64,000 nucleotides of DNA from Megascapheus bottae (taxonomy: Eukaryota; Chordata; Mammalia; Rodentia; Geomyidae): assembly GCA_024803745.1 (NCBI GenBank), contig JANJXV010000013.1:1054001-1118000 (forward strand). Reading direction: 5' to 3'. Positions 41,236 through 54,003 of this stretch are shown here, piece after piece. The notes under the pieces were generated by a model, which was given only the letters and a program-made list of their open reading frames with translations, did not search any database and had not been told where the DNA came from. Position numbers and translations under genes: made by a program. Position 1 is the first letter of the stretch; every line of letters starts with the position of its first letter.

Positions 41236-43444
41236 CCATTGCTCAACTTAAGTATAGAGACGATAAACTGTAAGCCTCCTAATTCTGTCCCCTGACTAGT
41301 CAAAATTAGAGGTACTGGCTTCTTTCCCAGGAGTTTATAACCTTTTGGTCCATCTGTTGTCCTTCTGTGGCACCACGGAACACTGCTGGTCTCACAGGTG
41401 CTCACTGGTGCTCACGCATCCAAGGTAAGTTAGTTAGCCTTCAACATGCTTGATCAATCGGGAAAAAGTCAACTCCTCAAAACATCCCAAAACTTTGAAA
41501 ATGCCAAAAGTATATTCTACTCTTCCTTTTGCTTCTTAAAGGAAAAGTCATAATTTGGGCGTTTTCATCCATTTGTACCAAACCGTACTGTCTCACTGAA
41601 GTGAGGCAGCTTTTCCTACCTATTTCAACATGATCTTGAATTTGTCCTACTTCAGGTACTGAGGCTGTATATCCTGTTTTGGAACTTTTGCTGGTGGCTT
41701 TTTGTGTCATACAGTATAAATCTATGTCTTCCAATTGTACCATCTTGCCATCTTGCTTACATCAGTTTCCTCCTCTATGTTTACTTTTTTAAACAGGAAC
41801 AAATTCGGACAACACACACTATCTAATTTTAGGAACTATCAAATATCTATCATAATCTGTAGTGTGGTATTGGAAAAAAAATGACTATAGATCTTTCATT
41901 TGATCTACAGTTAATCAAATTAATTGAATATAATGGGGAAATAGACTCTTCCAGGACAGTAGATTTCATCCATCTTTAGCAGCCATCCAATCACCATGTA
42001 AAATAAGAAGAGTTAACTTAAAGAAAACATCTATTTAGGCTTTAGAATTTTTTTGGTTGATATGCTCTTTTTTGTCATAAGGAGGTAAAGGTATATATAA
42101 TATTCCCCTTTCAGTCCAGTAAAGAATATTCCAAGTGAATGAGGAAAGGGGTATCACTAATCAAGATTTATTATAGTTATGTGCCACTTTGTTGAATGGC
42201 AATTCCTTTGTGTAACTACTCTACAAAAATTACATAAAATTAATATTCCAGGAAAATTTATAATTAACTATGAATTTTCTTTTTGAAAATAACCAATATG
42301 GACAGTGGAGAAGTAAAATATTGGGCTTCTCACATAAGAACAAATTGAGAGTTTTCTTAGAGGAATTTGACCTACAATTAAGATCTATATATGAACATAG
42401 ATATATTTATTGATTTGTTTGAGTCTAGGAATTTCTGAAAATTAAAACCATCTAGAGCAGCCTGAGCTAACAAAACTGAAAGAATAGATGATATCCATGA
42501 AAAGATGACAGTCATTCACAGATATTTCTATTTTGTGATAAAGTTAGAAACACAGAAAGAGGTTCAATTGCACCAGTGCTCCACATAAGAGACAATTGAA
42601 ATTATCTATAAAGGATAAATAACAAAACTCCACTCTACTGGATGACTGGCAAGACAAAGAAATGCACGTCCAAGAGCATATGCCACTGGAGGGAGTAATG
42701 GATACTCATACGATGAGTAGATTTCTAAAGACAGAAAGAGCTGAGTGAAGGTAGATTACATCTGAGAACAAGCCTTATCAACAATGAAGAAAGCAGCAAA
42801 ACTGTGGGCAATCTCAACGTTCATTGAGAAGAAATCTGGTGTCCTTTCCAATTTACATCAGCAACTACAAAAGAATACTGCATCCTACTATGTCTCTAAA
42901 TCAGTGAGGGGAGTGCTTGAAGCTAGGGTAAGGTACACAACATGAGTGACATTTAAAAAGAAGTTATACAAGAATTCAAGGTACTAGAACTGTTCAAAGA
43001 ATAGATTCATTCTCATTTAATCCCTCAATTTTCAAATCTTCTCTGAGTTAAATTGAATGTTGACTCAAATGGAATAACTATGTTGTCAACAAAACTACAT
43101 TATGTTAATCACCTTTTAGTATGTAAAAGATCAGTATTTTTGTGTAATATCCCTGGAAGGATTCCATTACCTTTTGGGGAACAAAAGTTCACCATAACAC
43201 ATTGGAAAAGAATATATTTTTTCAAACAATGTTTATACTGTAAATATTGGATATTACTTAAGAAAATCAGTTGCATCATTTTGATTATGATATTACTCTC
43301 TAAGTGAATCATATATTTGATAATAGCTTCCAGGAAAAGTACACTAAGAACTTTGAGATAAATAAATATACATTACACTTAATTGAGTAGATGACACGAG
43401 AGTCTCCTACTCATTTAAAAATTTAAGCCATAAAGATTATAGAC
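41236..43444. other. Mostly unannotated; possible old sense L1 3' end
   Basis: Bases 42090-42240 (cactttgttgaatggcaatt, cctttgtgtaactactctac) resemble the old sense L1 3' end at 62985-63215. Nothing else is recognised across about 2.2 kb. Confidence 0.4.
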
Positions 43445-43640
43445 TTAGAGATATAAGGCCAAGTAGTATGACACTAAATGTAAGGACCTCTAGGATAAGG
43501 AAACAAAAGCCATATAATGATTGATTGTTGTCCTTAATGTACTATGTTATCTCTCATCTCTTTTGCTGTCCCTTGATTATCTCATATTGTTACAATATTT
43601 CACCTTGTTATTTGATATATTTTATATGTGCTTAATTGGT
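43445..43640 (+). mobile_element. LINE-1 3' UTR fragment without its 3' end
   Basis: Matches 38125-38330 of the sense L1 (gattgttgtccttaatgtac, tgctgtcccttgattatctc) but stops before the G-rich tract and tail, so both ends of the element are missing. Confidence 0.85.
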
Positions 43641-44187
43641 TAGGAATATTTTTACAGCTAATTTGAATGACCTGACTGGCTCTTTTAGTCTCTAAATTCT
43701 GGACAGGACTTCTTGTCTAAGAGGACTAGAAATGCATGTGGCTACCCATTCTGTTAATCTAGCTCATTGACTTACCTTTTCTTCCTTTAACACAGCTTGA
43801 AAGGACATGGATGCTTCTTACATAAAAATTAGACTGTATTTTATTATTTCTTCTATAGCGAATGTAGAAGCCTGTTGATATCTTGTTAGTATCGGTAGCT
43901 ATGTTACGTAGATTGATTCCAAGCTTTTATACACCTACAAGCCTAAATTGTATCAGTTGAGATGTTTTGTTTGCTAGCTAACAATTTCATAACCATGTAT
44001 AGTCATCTTTCAAATACTTACTAAGTGGTAAAATTTCCTGTTTGTTATTTTAATGGGGTCCCATTTTCAAAACAACTATCTAATACAGGTGTTAGTATGC
44101 ATGGATTGTCAAGGCAGACATCTAAATCATGTGCACCAAGAATAGGGTTTTTTTCCCCCCCTTTGTGAACTTTAGATGGAAAACATA
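43641..44187. other. Unannotated sequence
   Basis: No feature recognised apart from a C run at 44154-44161. Confidence 0.4.
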
Positions 44188-44477
44188 AAATGAAGTGAAG
44201 CATACAAAGAGGAAGAAAAATAGAGAGAATAAAGAAGGAGTAATGGAAGGAAGGAAGGAAGTGAGAGAAGATAGGAAGGGCTAGGAAGGAAAGAAAGAAG
44301 AAATGAAGGAAGGAATGCAAGAAGATAGGAATGCAGGAAAGAAGGTGGGATAGATGGAAGGAAGGTTGGCAGGCAGGCAAGAAGGAAGCACACAGAAAGA
44401 AAACGAGAAGCAAACAAAAATTAGGAAGGAAAGAAAGAGGAAAGGATGGGAGAAAGGAAGGAAATAAAGGGAAGAAA
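44188..44477. repeat. Degenerate (GGAA)n purine tract
   Basis: GGAA, GAAA and AGGC units with frequent interruptions. It ends at the head of a SINE. Confidence 0.85.
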
Positions 44478-44690
44478 GCTGAAGCAGTGGCTCACGCCTG
44501 TAATCCTAGCTGCTCAGGATGCTGAGATCTAAGGACTGAGGTTCAAAGACAGAAGGGGCACTAAAGACCTTAAGACCTTGAGACTCTCATCTCCAAGTAA
44601 CCACTAGAAAACCGGAAATGGCGCTGTGGCTCGAGGGGTAGGGTGGTAGACATGAGCTGAAGAGCTCAAGGACAGCGCCCAGGAGTGGCT
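44478..44690 (+). mobile_element. B1-head composite SINE, tail lost
   Basis: Head gcagtggctcacgcctgtaa with few mutations. The second monomer breaks off at gacagcgcccagga before its B box. Confidence 0.85.
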
Positions 44691-46127
44691 TTGTTGTACA
44701 GGAAGTGGTTTTGGACACGTTTGGGTATGTGTGAACATAATGTTCCTTCTCCAGCCTCTGTCTTCTATCACTCTCGTTTATTTGCCCACAGCCTTTCCCA
44801 AAGCAATCTCAACCAGCTTCATAGTTTCACGTGGTTTAACTTTTGTATTCAATCTACACCATAGTCATTCTTATAAGAAATAGCCAATATTATTAACCGA
44901 ATAAAGTTAAGCAATCCCATTCTTCATTTTTCCTAACACACAGACCTAGCCAGGCAAGCCAAAAATGCTTTGCCATCCCTTCCTTTGTATGCTCACTATC
45001 TTCTTCGCTCTGGTCTTGCTGTAATTCAGTGCTCTTTCAGGAGGCAGGAAAGAGTTTTCTGAAAAATTTCTTGTTACTCTGATGTTAATGAGTTCTGCAA
45101 TTAATTAGCTCTGTATTACTGAGATGCTTCTCAATACATTTCACAATCCTCAGATTGAATGCTACAGGGTAAATAGTGTAATAAATTAGTATGGAATGAG
45201 TTCACATATTCTTCACAGGGTGCCAGATGCATCCTAAGTATCATGGCTTTTAGGGTAAAATATCTAACTTATTACACATTTCTTATGATTCTTGGATGTT
45301 TCATTTATTTAGTTCTACCAATTTAGGCATAGAATATTTAATTAACAATATAATTATCAATGATGTAATTTGAATATTAATGTGACTATTAATTATTGAT
45401 AATTGTTAATAACACAATCACTATATTAAGTCTTAATCATTGTATTAATTAAATATATGAATATATTATTTAATATGTCATTATATTGTTAAGCATTGTT
45501 ATGCTAATTTTATTATTTAATATTAATTATTAGTACTAGTATTGTGTGGCTCATAATTATTAACATTTCTATGTTAATAATATAATTATCAATATTTGCA
45601 TATAATATACTTTATTTATTACTCAGAGCTACACTATTTGTTTTCTTACAGTTTAATCTGGCAGTAGAAACACTCATGGACAAGTAAGTAATAATGCAAA
45701 TGTTAATTGTATTATGCTTTTTAAGAGTATATTGACATAACCCAAACCATTTATGACTCATGAAATGATAATTAAGCTGAAATGTTAAGTCAGTATTTTT
45801 GCCTTACTTCAGAATTCACCAGATTCCTAAATGCTCTTCAGTTATTTACTGATATTCAATTATTGTTTATTAAATGATCAGACTTCAGAGGATTTGTAAA
45901 TTTTTAACAAATCATTGTATGATGAGAACTAGTAGGCTTTGTAAAGATGCAATATAAGAATTCTAAATTCCTAAGTAGTCCCAAACAACTTTTATGCCTG
46001 TATGAATGTGTGTATCCACCTATTTGTCTGTGTTTGTAGGCACATGTCTGTATCAATTTATCTTTATCTTTATCTATGTGTCTATTTGTCCATCTATCTG
46101 TGTTTCTATGTGGTTTTCTTGGAAACA
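44691..46127. other. Unannotated, very AT-rich from 45300
   Basis: Bases 45340-45620 are dominated by ATTAAT/ATTATT words. No repeat family recognised. Confidence 0.45.
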
Positions 46128-47095
46128 GAAGCTCTGATTCCCCATGAAACAACAATTCCACTCCTGGGCTTTTACCCAAATGACCATAAACAAGGCCATA
46201 CTAAAGCTGCCAGCACAACTATGTTCATTGCAGCATTATTTACCATAGTATGGAAGCAACCCAGATGCCCCTTAGTGGATTAATGGATCAAGAAAATGTG
46301 GTATATGTTCACAAATGGAAATCTATTCTTCCGCTAGGAAGAACGCCATCAGCCCATTCATAAGGAAATAGAAAGACTTGGAAAAAATCATATTAAGTGA
46401 AGTAAGTCAGAGTCAAAGACACATATCTGCCTTTTTCCCTCATATGTAATAATTAATGTATGTCTAGGATAGTCCTAGAAGAGTATCACAAGATCTCAAC
46501 AGCTATGATGGGAATGAAAATAAACTATAAGAGATGGAAACAAGAGGATATTTTTCTTAGTGTACTGTCTAATTATTTCTTTTTTCCTTTTGTTTTTCAT
46601 TTTTCCATTGAATCACCCACTTTTTAAAATCTGTCATGGGGCTTGAGCTACATGGACACTTCCAGTTTTCTGGTGGTTAATTGGAGATAAGAGTCTCATG
46701 GACTTTTGTACCTCGGATTTGCTTTGATCTGTGACCTCAGGTCTCAGCCCCCTGAGTAGCTAGGATTATAAGTGGGAACCACCAGCATCCGGCTTTTCCC
46801 TCTCTCTTAGATTTCTGTGGCCTTTGTCTTATATATGTTTATCTTATTTGTGGATGGGAAGGGGAAATACAGAAATGGCAAGACAAAGGACCGAAGGTGA
46901 ACCAATGCAACAGAGATACTCACAAGACACTATACTGGAAATGCACTTTACAACTTGTGGTGCGGGAGTTTGGGGGGGAGGGGTAGTAAGAGAAAACAAT
47001 AGAGGGAGTTACAATGTTGGACCAAGCAATATACTCATGTCTTTACTTGTGCAACTGTAACCTCTCTGTACATCACCCTTTAATTGTAAACCAAA
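46128..47095 (+). mobile_element. Older LINE-1 3' end, sense, with SINE insertion
   Basis: ORF2 end is readable (P-L-L-G-F-Y-P, then M-F-I-A-A-L-F-T in one frame at 46128-46283), followed by a 3' UTR different from the young family and a G-rich run near 46970. A SINE interrupts it at 46618-46796. This copy keeps the frame that the young copies have lost. Confidence 0.85.
46618..46796 (-). mobile_element. B1-head composite SINE in L1 3' UTR
   Basis: Antisense; second monomer reduced to gtcatggggcttgagctaca, then B1 head ending ggaaccaccagcatccggc. Preceded by aatcacccacttttt, a string also found before the SINE at 48412. Confidence 0.8.
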
Positions 47096-48304
47096 GTGCC
47101 CTTAGAATGTGGCAATGACATTAGTGCCATATTGAGGTCTATGTTATTCTAACCCGCAAAATTCAAAGTTGTTTGCAAAGCAAATACATTTATTTGCTTA
47201 CATAGTTTCAATGTGAGGTAGGAGCACCTATTGAATAATATGAACTATGGTGGACTAATGCTTATAAGAGACATCTCATGAGTCCTGTGGATTCAAATGA
47301 GAAAATGAAGGTGCAGTAGCTGTGAGAAAAAGAATGTTTTATTTGTGGATTCTCTTCCAAGCCTAGGTAGTTTAAGGGACAAACATGAGTATCCATGGGT
47401 GTTTCAATAAAATATTTCATGAAGAATGAATATGAAGAAGAGAACCAGTACACCTACGTGCTAACAAAATAAAGAAAATTACTCCAAAAAGTAATAAAAA
47501 TAAAGCAACAGCACATAGCTACAAACATCCCATTAAGGTTATGTATAAAATAACAAGGTAATATAGCACAAAAAATTATGCAGCACAAAATTTTCTGTAT
47601 GTCACTGAACTGAAAACATAAAAATAGTAGGAACTGTGTATACTATACATATTTACCATGACACAGTGATTGTATGCTTTATAATGTAGTAGTTTAAGTT
47701 TAAAGTTCGTAACAAATTACAGTATATCAATATTGATACAAACATCTTAAATAAAATATTAAGAAACAGAATACAGACAGCATTAATATTATATCAACTC
47801 AACATGATGCAGTTTACTTTAGGAAAAAAAGCATGTTTTATTATTGAACAATTTAGTTCAAATTTCACCCAGGATAGAAAAAGACAATAAGCTCCAAAAA
47901 TATTGCAATTGTTTGAATTCTATATTTTTAAAAACTAGCAATGGTTAAAGTGTACCATGCTTTCTGCAAAGCAATATTCTCATTAAAGTGGGAAACAAGT
48001 ATCCTTCTTTCCACTATTTTGTGATATTATGTATGAATTATCAGACAATGAAATTTAAAATAAATGAAAGAATACAAAGTTATAAAAATTATAAAAGACA
48101 CAGATTCTCATGTCCTAGAGATCTTATAATTACATAAAGACAAATAGAATTTTTCCAAACCATTTTAATGTCAAAAATTAAGAAAGGAGCAGGTAAACAA
48201 TGAAGGATGGACAAAATAAACCTAATAGTCAATGGATTTAGGTCTAAATGAAGTAGGAAAATTGAAGGAATGGAGAGGGTTTAGAGAGAAGGGGACAATT
48301 GATA
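47096..48304. other. Unannotated AT-rich sequence
   Basis: No feature recognised. Confidence 0.4.
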
Positions 48305-48502
48305 GAAGGGAATGGAAATAAACTATAAGAGATGGAAACAAGAGGATATTTTTCTTAGTGTACTGTCTAGTTATTTCTTTTTTTCATTTTGTTTTTTTTC
48401 CCCCCTTGGATCACCCACTTTTTTTTTTGCAATCTATCATGTGGCTTGAATTCAGCCTCCTGAGTAGCTAGGGGATTATAGTCACCCACTGACACCTATC
48501 TG
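48305..48502 (+). mobile_element. Second copy of the L1 3' UTR plus SINE junction
   Basis: Bases 48309-48411 repeat 46507-46617 closely (aaactataagagatggaaac, cttagtgtactgtctagtta). The following antisense SINE remnant (48412-48502) starts at the same junction (gatcacccacttttt), but most of its middle is deleted. Confidence 0.85.
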
Positions 48503-48582
48503 AAATTTGATATTCATTAATTATAGAGAAAAATATCCAGAAGTCCTACAGAATGTTAATTTTTGTTTTTTGTTTTGTTTTA

Positions 48583-48756
48583 TTTTATTTTTTTTGTCAG
48601 TCCTGGGCTTTTCTCAAGGCCAGAGGGCTACCACTTGAGCCTCAGCACCACTTCTGGCTTTTTTTTTTTTCTTCTATGTATGTGGTACTGAGGAACTGAA
48701 CCCAGGTCTTCGTGCATGCTAGGCAAGCACTCTACCTCTAGGCCAAACTCCCTGCC
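48583..48756 (-). mobile_element. ID-head (IDL-Geo-type) SINE
   Basis: Antisense second monomer with a deletion (cctgggcttttctcaaggcc), then head (gtgcatgctaggcaagcact). Poly-T at both 48575-48597 and 48659-48670. Confidence 0.85.
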
Positions 48757-49106
48757 TAATTTTCATTTCTTAAATTAGAACTCCTTCAATGAACAATATC
48801 AGTAAAGTAAAAAACTAAATGAGAAATTAGAAAAATGATTTCAACTCAGGTCGCAAACTTATTGCTAAAACAGCTGCAAAAGAGTAAATTCAAAATGAGC
48901 AAATGATGAAAAAATACAGATAAAATATTGCTACATAAGAAATACAAATTAAAATTCAGCACAGATAGCTTTTTTCTTGTCATGTTTTCTGTGGTCACAA
49001 GTGTGATGTCACATTGTGTAGTGAATGATCTGGAAGCAAGGTAATCTTGAAAATGAAATGTACATTTATTAGAAAAATAAAAGGATAAAATTCTGAGCAT
49101 TTCCAA
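48757..49106. other. Unannotated AT-rich sequence
   Basis: No feature recognised. Confidence 0.4.
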
Positions 49107-49161
<55 letters not shown>

Positions 49162-49212
49162 GGTGTATATATACGTGTGTATAGGTATATGTGTACATAT
49201 ATATATATATAT
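49107..49212. repeat. (CA)n microsatellite with TA/TG-rich flank
   Basis: About 24 CA units at 49109-49158, then mixed GTAT/ATAT to 49212. Confidence 0.95.
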
Positions 49213-51329
49213 TCCTGATAGAGTATTGGTTAGAAAATCTACTGTGGAAGGAATTTCAGTGTATATATCTTTTAGAATAATAATTGAAAGTCTCTTTTGA
49301 TATACTCTAGATACATATTTATAGAGTTCTGCACGATGATAATAATTCTGATGCTATTGATAATATCAACATTCTAGAATCAACTTGTTTATTAGTTATA
49401 AATTGCACTTTGTATACACAAGTCATAGTAATGAAATAATGGATATATCCTAACCCTGGTTAACTTGCTAGACTCCATATGTAATTACAGAATTCATACA
49501 CAATTCAATTATATCTGAAAAGATACAAGGAAACCGGTGGGACACTACTTTTCATGTATTATCCTATTTTGTTTTTTGAAAAGTGGAATATCATGTGCAA
49601 GTGTGAGCTGCTCAATATGAATAGTTTTAAAATATAAGAAAGGCATAGTGATTAAAGCATCCAGAGTCAAGCCACACATGAGGCTGTCTTTCAAAGAAGT
49701 TGCCATTGAAAGGTAACATCTTGAAATCAGTCACCCATAAAAAAATCCTTCCTTATCACTTAGATGCACATATTTAGTTTGGGTTCATCAGTAGGAAATC
49801 ATTTACTCCACTTAGTTTTGTTATCCTAGATCTTTTTGGGGATACTCAAATGGGAAACTACTGACACTCATTCCAGGGTCATGGAAATAAATATTCAAGC
49901 AGCCATCATGTGAATGATGCAGTGGGATTTTCCTATACTCTTTTTCAAAACAGAGAACTATTGTTGTTCTTTTCGGTTTTCAGGAAAGTTGCATCCTTCT
50001 TTTCTTTTGGGGGGAGGTAGGGATGTTTTCAGATCTGAATTTATACAGGAATTGCCCTATCCTGTGGTCAATGAATCTCAATGACAGTGTGAGATTCTTT
50101 CTCTATTTTTTTATGTCACACCTACCAGAGCACATATACAATTACAGCAAGAGTTTTAGAAAGCCAGTACATATGTCTTCCAATTCAAAAATGTTTAATC
50201 TCTAGTCTGTTTATTTACCCTAGAAGAAAACAGTAGGTTGGCTATTCTTCCAGTCTTCAGCAAACCACACAAGACTAGAATACCATAAATTATCTGATAT
50301 TAAGGCTATCAGCTACCTCAATATTCTTCTTTACATACTCCTGATTGCTTCTCCCAAAAGGGTGATGATCTCTCAAAGGCAATGTAGCATTTCTATCTCT
50401 TTTGTTTCCTTTAGGCAGAGGTTTTAGTCCTATTTTCTTTTTGAAGCAAGCTCTACAACTTGATAAATTTCCATAGTTTTTGTAAGTTTGCCTCTTGGCT
50501 GAGGATCCCAGTTAGCATGAGGGAAAAAAAGTAGGTCAAGAGATACATAAAGTGAAATGAAAGCAGGAGAACGAGGAGGCATTCATTTATCCTAAGACTT
50601 TTTCTTTCCATGTGAAATCAGTAACAGGCACTGGACTTCCTGTTAGAAATATTGAGGAAAATAATGCTGCTTTGCTGTTTCTAGATAGTTCACTGTTAGT
50701 AGGATTACTTTAATCAAAATTATTTTCAAATTTTCAGAAACACTGCCAGAGGGTTCATCTGCTGCTGCTGCTGCTTTTATGCCTTTAAAAATGTATCAAT
50801 GGCTATGTTGTATTAGGCTGGATGTTGCTTTTTTGATGCTATCTCTTTGATATCTACCATAAGAAATTACGGCAGTTTGGAATCTCTTTGATATCACAAA
50901 CTGTAGGCCTGTGAGGCGGCATAATGAGCACAAAGGGCTTTCTCAACGCTTCTGAAAAGATTTTCCTCTGGCCTTTCATTGTGACTAAGCCCTCACTTTC
51001 ACTTGCACACTTTTACTTTGAGAATACAAGTATATACTAGACTCTAATGCTTAACATTTGATCTCAAAGTGTTAATTGGGTCTTAGGTGCTTCCAGAGCC
51101 CTTGTAATGTGTCCTTAGGGAGAAAGTTGTGCACGCCTGGTGCTGGGACTACGGCCCTGCTTGTATCATCCATGTTTTTACTCCATTTCCCAAATAACTT
51201 CCCCCACTACAGTGCAGCTTACGTAGATGGTGTAACTATATGGGTGCCAGACTTGGCAGAAGTAAATACAGTTAGATTTGGTTTTCAGAAGATAATATTT
51301 TTTCCAGTGCAAGACTATCCCATTAGCCA
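49213..51329. other. Longest non-repetitive stretch of the right half
   Basis: No interspersed repeat recognised over about 2.1 kb. Contains five CTG units at 50758-50774 and the 14-bp direct repeat atctctttgatatc at about 50839 and 50882. A candidate for conserved non-coding sequence simply because repeats are absent. Confidence 0.4.
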
Positions 51330-51560
51330 AGCATGGTGGCTCAAACCTGTAATCCTAGCTACTCAGGAAGCTAAGATCTGAGGATCGTGGTTCAAAGCCA
51401 TCTCAGACATGAAAGTCCTTGAGACACTTATCTCCAGTTGACCACCAGAAAACTGGAAGTGGTGCTGTGGCTCCAGTGGTGGAGCTCTAGTCTTGAGCTG
51501 CAGAGCTCAGGGACAATACCCAGGACAAATTCAAGCCCCACAATGGTCAAAAAATAAACA
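51330..51560 (+). mobile_element. B1-head composite SINE
   Basis: Head gcatggtggctcaaacctgt and second monomer (ctccagtggtggagctctag ... attcaagcccc), A-rich tail. Confidence 0.9.
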
Positions 51561-51794
51561 ACTAGATGAAAATGAAAAAAAGAATCTCCCATTAAATTTT
51601 CACAGTCTTTTACAAAAAAAAGAATTCCTTAATCTGAGATTTAAAGTTAATATTGCTTTATGTATTTTTGTCTGCAAAGAAAGTCTAAAGGTAACCTTGA
51701 GCCTGAAAATTCTATAGATCAATCTTCAAATCATATTTTTCAAAGGATATTTAGTTGCTATTAGGGATAATTTTGAAAATTAAGTCAATTAATC

Positions 51795-51975
51795 TTTTTT
51801 CTTCTTTATTGTAAAGGTGATGAGCAGGGGAGTTACAATTATAAAAGTAAGGTAATGAGTACATTTCTTTGTAAACATTTTTTTACTTCCTCTTTTTCTC
51901 CTGCTTAACATTCATTTCCAACATAGTGTCTAGTGGTATCATTATTGCATTAGTTCATCTCAACTAATCTTGTAT
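51795..51975 (-). mobile_element. Older LINE-1 3' UTR, antisense
   Basis: ctttattgtaaaggtgatga and caacatagtgtctagtggta parallel the copies at 35195 and 60240. Confidence 0.5.
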
Positions 51976-52282
51976 ATACTACAGTCACAGTGTATTTTAG
52001 TCTTAATTTTATATGTATACATTTTTATATATGCATATATTTATATATGTGTATATGTGTAGACTAGAAACTAAACTATGTATCTACTTAAAATGTTCAT
52101 CTTTAAGGTAAATGTCTTAATAGATCTCAGTTTTTGTTTCTTTTTATTTTTCATAAATATATAGGTTATCAAAGTAGAAGAAGGGACATTCATTTCTATA
52201 TTCATTTAGTATTTATTATACTTCTAAAATATGAGAGACTTATCCTAAGGAGTGAAGGTACTTACAGAAATATGTGTTTCTA

Positions 52283-52502
52283 TGTGGTGAGAGTATGGCC
52301 TACTGGTAGAGTGCTTTCCTAGTAGAGTGCTTGCCTAGCATGCACAAAGTCATGGGTTCAATTCCTTGGTACATATATACACAAAAATCCAGAAGTGGTG
52401 CTGCGACTCATGTGGTAGAGCACTAGCCTTGACAAAGACCAAGGATAGTGACAAGGCCCCAAGTTCAAGCTGGAAGACTGGCAAAAAAGAAAAAAAAAGA
52501 AG
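52283..52502 (+). mobile_element. ID-head (IDL-Geo-type) SINE with internal duplication
   Basis: The A-box-adjacent unit tagagtgctttcctag is repeated in tandem as tagagtgcttgcctag. Second monomer complete. Target duplication tatgtgtttcta at 52271-52282 and 52503-52514. Confidence 0.9.
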
Positions 52503-52629
52503 TATGTGTTTCTACAAAATAAATTTCTCCTCTTTTCATAGAAACATTAAGTCATGCAATAAACAATAAACACATAATACGATATTCTGTCAATTCATAG
52601 ATGTGGAACTGTGGAAGGATAAAATTCTT

Positions 52630-52846
52630 TTTTTCTTTTTTTTTTTTTCTTTTTTTTTTGCCAGTCCTGGGCTTCGGCTCAGGGCCTGAGCACTGTCCTT
52701 GGATTTTCTCAAGGCTAGAGCTCTACCACTTGAGCCTCAGCACCACTTCCGGCTTTTTTCTATGTGTGTGGTACCGAGGAATCGAACCCCGGTCTTCATG
52801 CATGCTAGGCAAGCACTTTAACCACTAGGCCAAACTCCCGGCCCCT
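52630..52846 (-). mobile_element. ID-head (IDL-Geo-type) SINE, near-intact
   Basis: The cleanest antisense copy: long poly-T, second monomer (cttcggctcagggcctgagc), head with gaggaatcgaaccccggt. Target duplication ggataaaattctt at 52617-52629 and 52847-52859 is perfect, so the insertion is recent. Confidence 0.95.
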
Positions 52847-52894
52847 GGATAAAATTCTTATACCTCCTTCAGAGCAAGTCTACAGTTATATAAA

Positions 52895-53100
52895 GGAGAC
52901 TCAGCTGCACATAGTGTCACACTCCTGTAGTGCCAGCTGCCCAGGACAATAGGATGATTTGAAGGTCAGACAGGGCAAAGTTGCCTAATCTTTATAGCAA
53001 AAGCAAAAAATATAAAAGTGCTGGAGGTGTGAGTCAAGTGTGCAGTGTTTATATAACAGAAGTCCTTGCTTCAATCCAAGCAATTCAAGGTGAAGAAAAG
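52895..53100 (+). mobile_element. Old B1-ID composite SINE
   Basis: cacactcctgtagtgccagc and caggacaataggatgatttg match a decayed B1 head; gctggaggtgtgagtcaagt a decayed tRNA-like part. Confidence 0.55.
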
Positions 53101-53734
53101 AAGCCATTTTTGCATGTATTCATTTCATGTATTATTTACCTGTTTTCAGTGGAAATTGGTTATTTGAATAAAACAAATGCTAAAATAAAGGTATTTGATT
53201 ACAACCCATAGTGATTATGGATCTGACAAAATTTAGAGTTGACATTTACACATCCTAAGATGTTTAGGAAACTTTCTTTTTCCTCCGTATTTTTTATTTG
53301 GCATCACCACAATATCCCTTGGTCAGTTTTATCCATTCCAACTCTATGCCTTATCTTGCTTCCATCCTTTGAAAATGAATCTCATAATGCTTTCTTGTTC
53401 CACTTCCACATGTGTACTTGTAAAGTTTTTTAACCTTACTCTCCTTCACCTTTGCAGTTCACCCTCCCTTCCACTTAATGTGACCACACACGGGGCAACA
53501 TCTGTTTCACACTCTTGTCATTAACTTGCTTTTAATACTTGCTAGTTCTTCAAAGTGATGCATCAAGTTTCTCCACATATGTCTATAAAGTGTTTTAACC
53601 AGATTGAATCTCTCCCTTACTCTCATTTTCCCATCCTCTGCATCCTATTATTCGATGGCTTCCACTGAGTTCATTTAGGGAACTTCCCTAATTATAACTT
53701 TCATAATCGATGCAGGAAAGCCATATTTAGATTG
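53101..53734. other. Unannotated sequence
   Basis: No feature recognised. Confidence 0.35.
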
Positions 53735-54003
53735 TGTGTTTGACAGTACGAGGGTTTGAAATCAGAGCCCTCTGTGCTTGCTACACAAGAACTGTGCAGC
53801 CCGAGCTGCTTGCTACTTTTCAGATGGTGGTTTTCCTTTTTTCCCAGGGCTGGTCTTAGACTTGGATTCTCTCATGAGTCGACAAACTGCCCAGCTTGTT
53901 TGTTGAGATAGTTTCTCTAACTTATGCTGGGGCCTAGCTAAAGCCACAGCATTCCTAATGACCACTTCCTGACTAGCTGGCATTACAACAGCCACACCTG
54001 GGT
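53735..54003 (-). mobile_element. Old B1-ID composite SINE
   Basis: Antisense tRNA-like part (cgagggtttgaaatcagagc, gtgcttgctacacaagaact) and B1-like end (gctggcattacaacagccac). Confidence 0.55.

Noticed and set aside
40792..41251. K-E-R-rich and S-F-L-rich frames up to 142 residues
   Set aside because: Products of the CTTT/CCCTT tract on opposite strands.
44045..44525. Long frames on both strands (122 and 64 residues)
   Set aside because: Generated by the GGAA purine tract.
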